Shown here: piece by piece, positions 61,634 to 64,000 of the stretch
Layout: each line of letters begins with the position of its first letter
How positions within the stretch are numbered: position 1 is the first letter of the stretch
Source of the DNA: Roseivirga echinicomitans
Lineage (GTDB): Bacteria > Bacteroidota > Bacteroidia > Cytophagales > Cyclobacteriaceae
Direction of reading: 5' to 3'
Assembly (NCBI RefSeq): GCF_001592935.1
Contig: NZ_LRDB01000050.1
Location: 124,001-188,000 of the forward strand
DNA: 64,000 nucleotides
Translations under genes and position numbers: made by a program
Notes under the pieces: generated by a model
Seen by the model: only the letters and a program-made list of their open reading frames with translations
What the model was told of the DNA's origin: nothing
Databases searched by the model: none

Positions 61634-62673
61634 AAAAGGTCTTATTCCTCAGTCTGTTTCTTCTTTTATCTACTAGTGCCCATATTTTGGCCCAAGATAT
61701 CCAGCATGAAATCACTTCACTGGTCTACCATAGGTTTGGGGATGATCGTTTTCCCTCGACTAATATTGATACCAAAATATTTGAAGAACACCTGAAATTT
61801 TTGAAAGCTGAAGGTTATACTTCGCTTACCATTTCAGAAACAGTAGATGAAGTAAACAATAGTAGATCCCCAAAAAGAAAATTAGTGGCCATTACAATTG
61901 ATGATGGCTATAAAAGCTTTTATAAAAACGGGCTTCCATTGCTGAAGAAATATGGCTTTAAAGCCACATTATTTGTCAATACAGAGTCCATTGGCTATGC
62001 GGATTATATGACTTGGGAAGAAATAGCTGATGCCCAGAAAGCAGGCGTAGAAATTGGTAACCACAGCCATAGTCATCCTTTCTTTTTAAGCGTTTCTGAA
62101 CAAACTAGAAGCAGCTTTTTCAAACAGGAAATGCAAGAGAGCCAGGAACTAATGAAAGCCAACCTCAACTTCACCCCAAAGGTTTTTGCCTATCCCTATG
62201 GAGAGCACGATGAAGAAATGAAGACAATTCTATCAGAAATGGGTTTTAAAGGTGCCGTTGCTCAAAATTCTGGAGTGATAACGGAGTATTCGAATGTATA
62301 TCAGTTCCCCAGATTTCCTATGTCAGAATCGTATGGTGATTTAGATCAGTTCAAAGAAAAAATGAAAATGAAGGGCATGGCGATCAGTGAAGCAGAGGCC
62401 ATTTCTTCTGGAGATGGCAATAGTGTGAGAAAACCCAAAGTCAGTATAGCGTTTTTCAAAAATGACTTGGTTGTAGAATCAATGCAGTGTTTTGTTCAGG
62501 GCAGCAGCTGCGCGAAGACCATGAAAATTACACAAGATGGAAAAGTAGCACTTTCAATTCGCCCCGAAACAGATTTAAAAAGAAGAAGAACACTATTCAC
62601 GATCACTGTACCCGACTCAAAGGGAAACTGGCATTGGTACAGTTATTTGTGGGTGATCCCTGAAATTCAGTAA
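61630..62673 (+). CDS. Secreted polysaccharide deacetylase (NodB domain)
   Basis: 347-aa CE4-type deacetylase with signal peptide (ending HILAQ). Motif 1 ITIDDGYKSF has the catalytic and metal Asp (91-92). Motif 2 NHSHSHP has the metal His residues (145 and 149). FAYPYGEHD is the third motif. The ~100-residue C-terminal part contains a Cys pair (MQCFVQGSSC) and looks like a beta domain. It overlaps the glucosaminidase gene, so both probably remodel peptidoglycan together. Confidence 0.9.
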   Translation: MKKVLFLSLFLLLSTSAHILAQDIQHEITSLVYHRFGDDRFPSTNIDTKIFEEHLKFLKAEGYTSLTISETVDEVNNSRSPKRKLVAITIDDGYKSFYKNGLPLLKKYGFKATLFVNTESIGYADYMTWEEIADAQKAGVEIGNHSHSHPFFLSVSEQTRSSFFKQEMQESQELMKANLNFTPKVFAYPYGEHDEEMKTILSEMGFKGAVAQNSGVITEYSNVYQFPRFPMSESYGDLDQFKEKMKMKGMAISEAEAISSGDGNSVRKPKVSIAFFKNDLVVESMQCFVQGSSCAKTMKITQDGKVALSIRPETDLKRRRTLFTITVPDSKGNWHWYSYLWVIPEIQ

Positions 62674-62688
62674 TCAAGCGTTTAACAC

Positions 62689-64000
62689 CTAATTACTCCC
62701 CAATTCCTTGAGTAATTGCTTGTTTGCAGGGTGCTCATTAAAACTGTCGAACTCCAAAAAGTAATTCCCTGGATCGTAACCGACAAAGCCTGAATATTTG
62801 CCTTCTTCATCCTTAGAGATAGTATTCTCTCTCAGTTCGAAAGGTTTTTGGCCTTGCACATAGTTAAACCAACCTTCTAGGTCGTTGACGATAAAGCCTA
62901 CGTTTACCGCTTTGTCCTTCGCATAAGAATGCATTCCCCTACTCACATCTACCAAACCTATATAACTGTCGTCAGTGGTTCTGTAAATCTTTGTCCATAC
63001 CTGATCTGCGGCCAACTCAAAGCCCATTACATTCTCATAGAAATTCTGAAGTGGCAATAAGTCTTTGTAATACAGCCAGGTAATTGAAGCATGAAAACCC
63101 AGCGTTGTTCCCTTATGATTCGCAGTCGTCAATACATCATGGGTATTGGCCAAATAAGGAATAAAGTTTTCATTCTCTTGGTCTTGCTTAAATACTTCAA
63201 ATTCAAGCAAATAACCTTCTGGATCAATGGCTACAAAGCCATCGTGCGGGCCTCCCTCCTTTGGTTTGTAAGTGTATTTGATCTCTACCTTCTTTTCTTG
63301 TAAGTAGTCATACCATTCTGCCAACTGGCGGGTGAGAAAAGCTACAGCCACAGACTTGGGTTCATCAGCGGAATGCATGCCTTTGGCAGCATCGACTAGT
63401 GTTAGGAAAGATGTGTTGGAGATCTTTAAGATATTGGCGTTGTCATATTGGGCTACAATTGCCAAGCCCATGACTTCAGTATAAAACTCAGTAGCCTTTT
63501 GTATATCCTTGTAATAGAGAAAGACATTACTTGCCTTGATACCAAAATCGGTCAATCTGCTGTAATTGGTATTGGCAGTGAGTTTATCATTAATTCCTTT
63601 GGCCGAATAGCCCAGCAAGCACCCAAGTCTTCTGGCAATTTCTTGCCTTTCTGCCCCTTCATATAAGCCAGACTTCTCTAAGCTACTTCTGTCCGCCTTC
63701 AATTGAATATAGGCTTCATAACTATTGCCCTTGTACAAAATGAGTATTGCTTTCCCTTCGGCTATTTCCGCATCGAACAAATCGGTTTTAATCAGTTCAG
63801 TTTCTTGGACTAGCTTCACACCGTACTTGTCGGCTATGGCTTCTGCCATGGGTAAAAACGCATCCATTTCAGCTGCTGTCATCGGTTCGCTGAAAGCAAT
63901 TTGCTTTGCGCCACTATCCACCATTTCAGCAAAGGCAGCTAAACTCCCGAGCTCATTACTGAACTTTTCTGGAGTACCACAACCCATTAAAAAAGCGGCA
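62689..64000 (-). CDS. VOC (glyoxalase-like) lipoprotein, 5' end beyond the window
   Basis: Partial gene. After an N-terminal region of ~145 residues (ending in LTANTNYSRLTDFGIKAS) come two vicinal-oxygen-chelate domains, about 152-265 and 300-425. Their edges are NVFLYYKDIQKATEFYTEVM, then GFVAIDPEGYLLEFEVF, and a second WLYYKDLLPLQNFYENVM, then GFVGYDPGNYFLEFDSF. The frame stays open through the window edge as AAFLMGCG, so the internal ATG at 63987 is not the start; an LMGC lipobox is present and most of a signal peptide lies outside. Enzymatic activity is unknown. Confidence 0.8.
   Translation of the reverse strand, partial: AAFLMGCGTPEKFSNELGSLAAFAEMVDSGAKQIAFSEPMTAAEMDAFLPMAEAIADKYGVKLVQETELIKTDLFDAEIAEGKAILILYKGNSYEAYIQLKADRSSLEKSGLYEGAERQEIARRLGCLLGYSAKGINDKLTANTNYSRLTDFGIKASNVFLYYKDIQKATEFYTEVMGLAIVAQYDNANILKISNTSFLTLVDAAKGMHSADEPKSVAVAFLTRQLAEWYDYLQEKKVEIKYTYKPKEGGPHDGFVAIDPEGYLLEFEVFKQDQENENFIPYLANTHDVLTTANHKGTTLGFHASITWLYYKDLLPLQNFYENVMGFELAADQVWTKIYRTTDDSYIGLVDVSRGMHSYAKDKAVNVGFIVNDLEGWFNYVQGQKPFELRENTISKDEEGKYSGFVGYDPGNYFLEFDSFNEHPANKQLLKELGSN

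Noticed and set aside
1-64000. CRISPR array, tRNA or rRNA genes
   Set aside because: No regularly spaced direct repeats with unique spacers and no tRNA/rRNA-like sequence were noticed in the gene-free stretches.

Overview
The window reads as chromosomal DNA of a marine Bacteroidota, probably a Cytophagales/Roseivirga-like bacterium. The signs are: SusD-type surface lipoproteins with an acidic residue after the lipobox Cys, a subtilase with a type IX secretion (T9SS) C-terminal tail, LytS/LytTR and TPR-histidine-kinase regulators, FtsX-type permeases, a DUF285 repeat lipoprotein, few Shine-Dalgarno sequences, and a complete alginate-degradation locus. The genus is an inference. No tRNA, rRNA, CRISPR array or transposase gene was seen.

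Region 1 (64-10487) is an alginate utilisation operon on the + strand: a PKD/CBM-like surface lipoprotein, three polysaccharide lyases (PL7, PL6, PL17), KdgF, an MFS hexuronate-type transporter, an SDR reductase for DEH, KDG kinase and KDPG aldolase. Genes are overlapping or closely spaced. Together they take polymer to unsaturated monouronate, DEH, KDG, KDPG, then pyruvate plus glyceraldehyde-3-phosphate. SusC/SusD are expected just upstream, outside the window. It is followed by a repeat-rich spacer, a secreted S9 peptidase, a DUF5996 gene, a lipoprotein cytochrome c and a short DUF1456 protein. Three copies of a ~130 bp palindromic element lie between these genes.

Region 2 (16152-22918, - strand) is a TetR-controlled exporter operon (TetR, TolC, HlyD, two ABC ATPases, two ABC-2 permeases). 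It looks like the enterobacterial CecR-YbhGFSR system, but the double ATPase is split into two genes with complementary degenerate motifs. Region 3 (23144-28794) has a lipocalin-like lipoprotein, an NtrB/NtrC pair and a divergent MacB/FtsX-type permease with a candidate enhancer and -24/-12-like promoter between them.

Region 4 (29041-35244) is an AT-rich run of poorly known genes: an orphan 182-aa protein, a TPR histidine kinase and LuxR regulator, a trypsin-like protease without a signal peptide, a coiled-coil/beta-rich envelope protein and a 68-aa protein. It is the best candidate here for an undescribed system.

Region 5 (35307-64000) is mainly core and envelope functions: malic enzyme, flavin amine oxidase, PiT-like transporter, LytTR/LytS pair, S41 peptidase, GreB, DUF285 lipoprotein, TPR protein, GyrA, a putative outer-membrane protein, ArsC-like reductase, Rpe, subtilase, thioredoxin, a TrpF-like protein without the catalytic Cys, histidine phosphatase, flippase-like protein plus GT2, cupin, adenylate cyclase, Bax-like glucosaminidase, polysaccharide deacetylase, and a VOC lipoprotein cut by the right edge.
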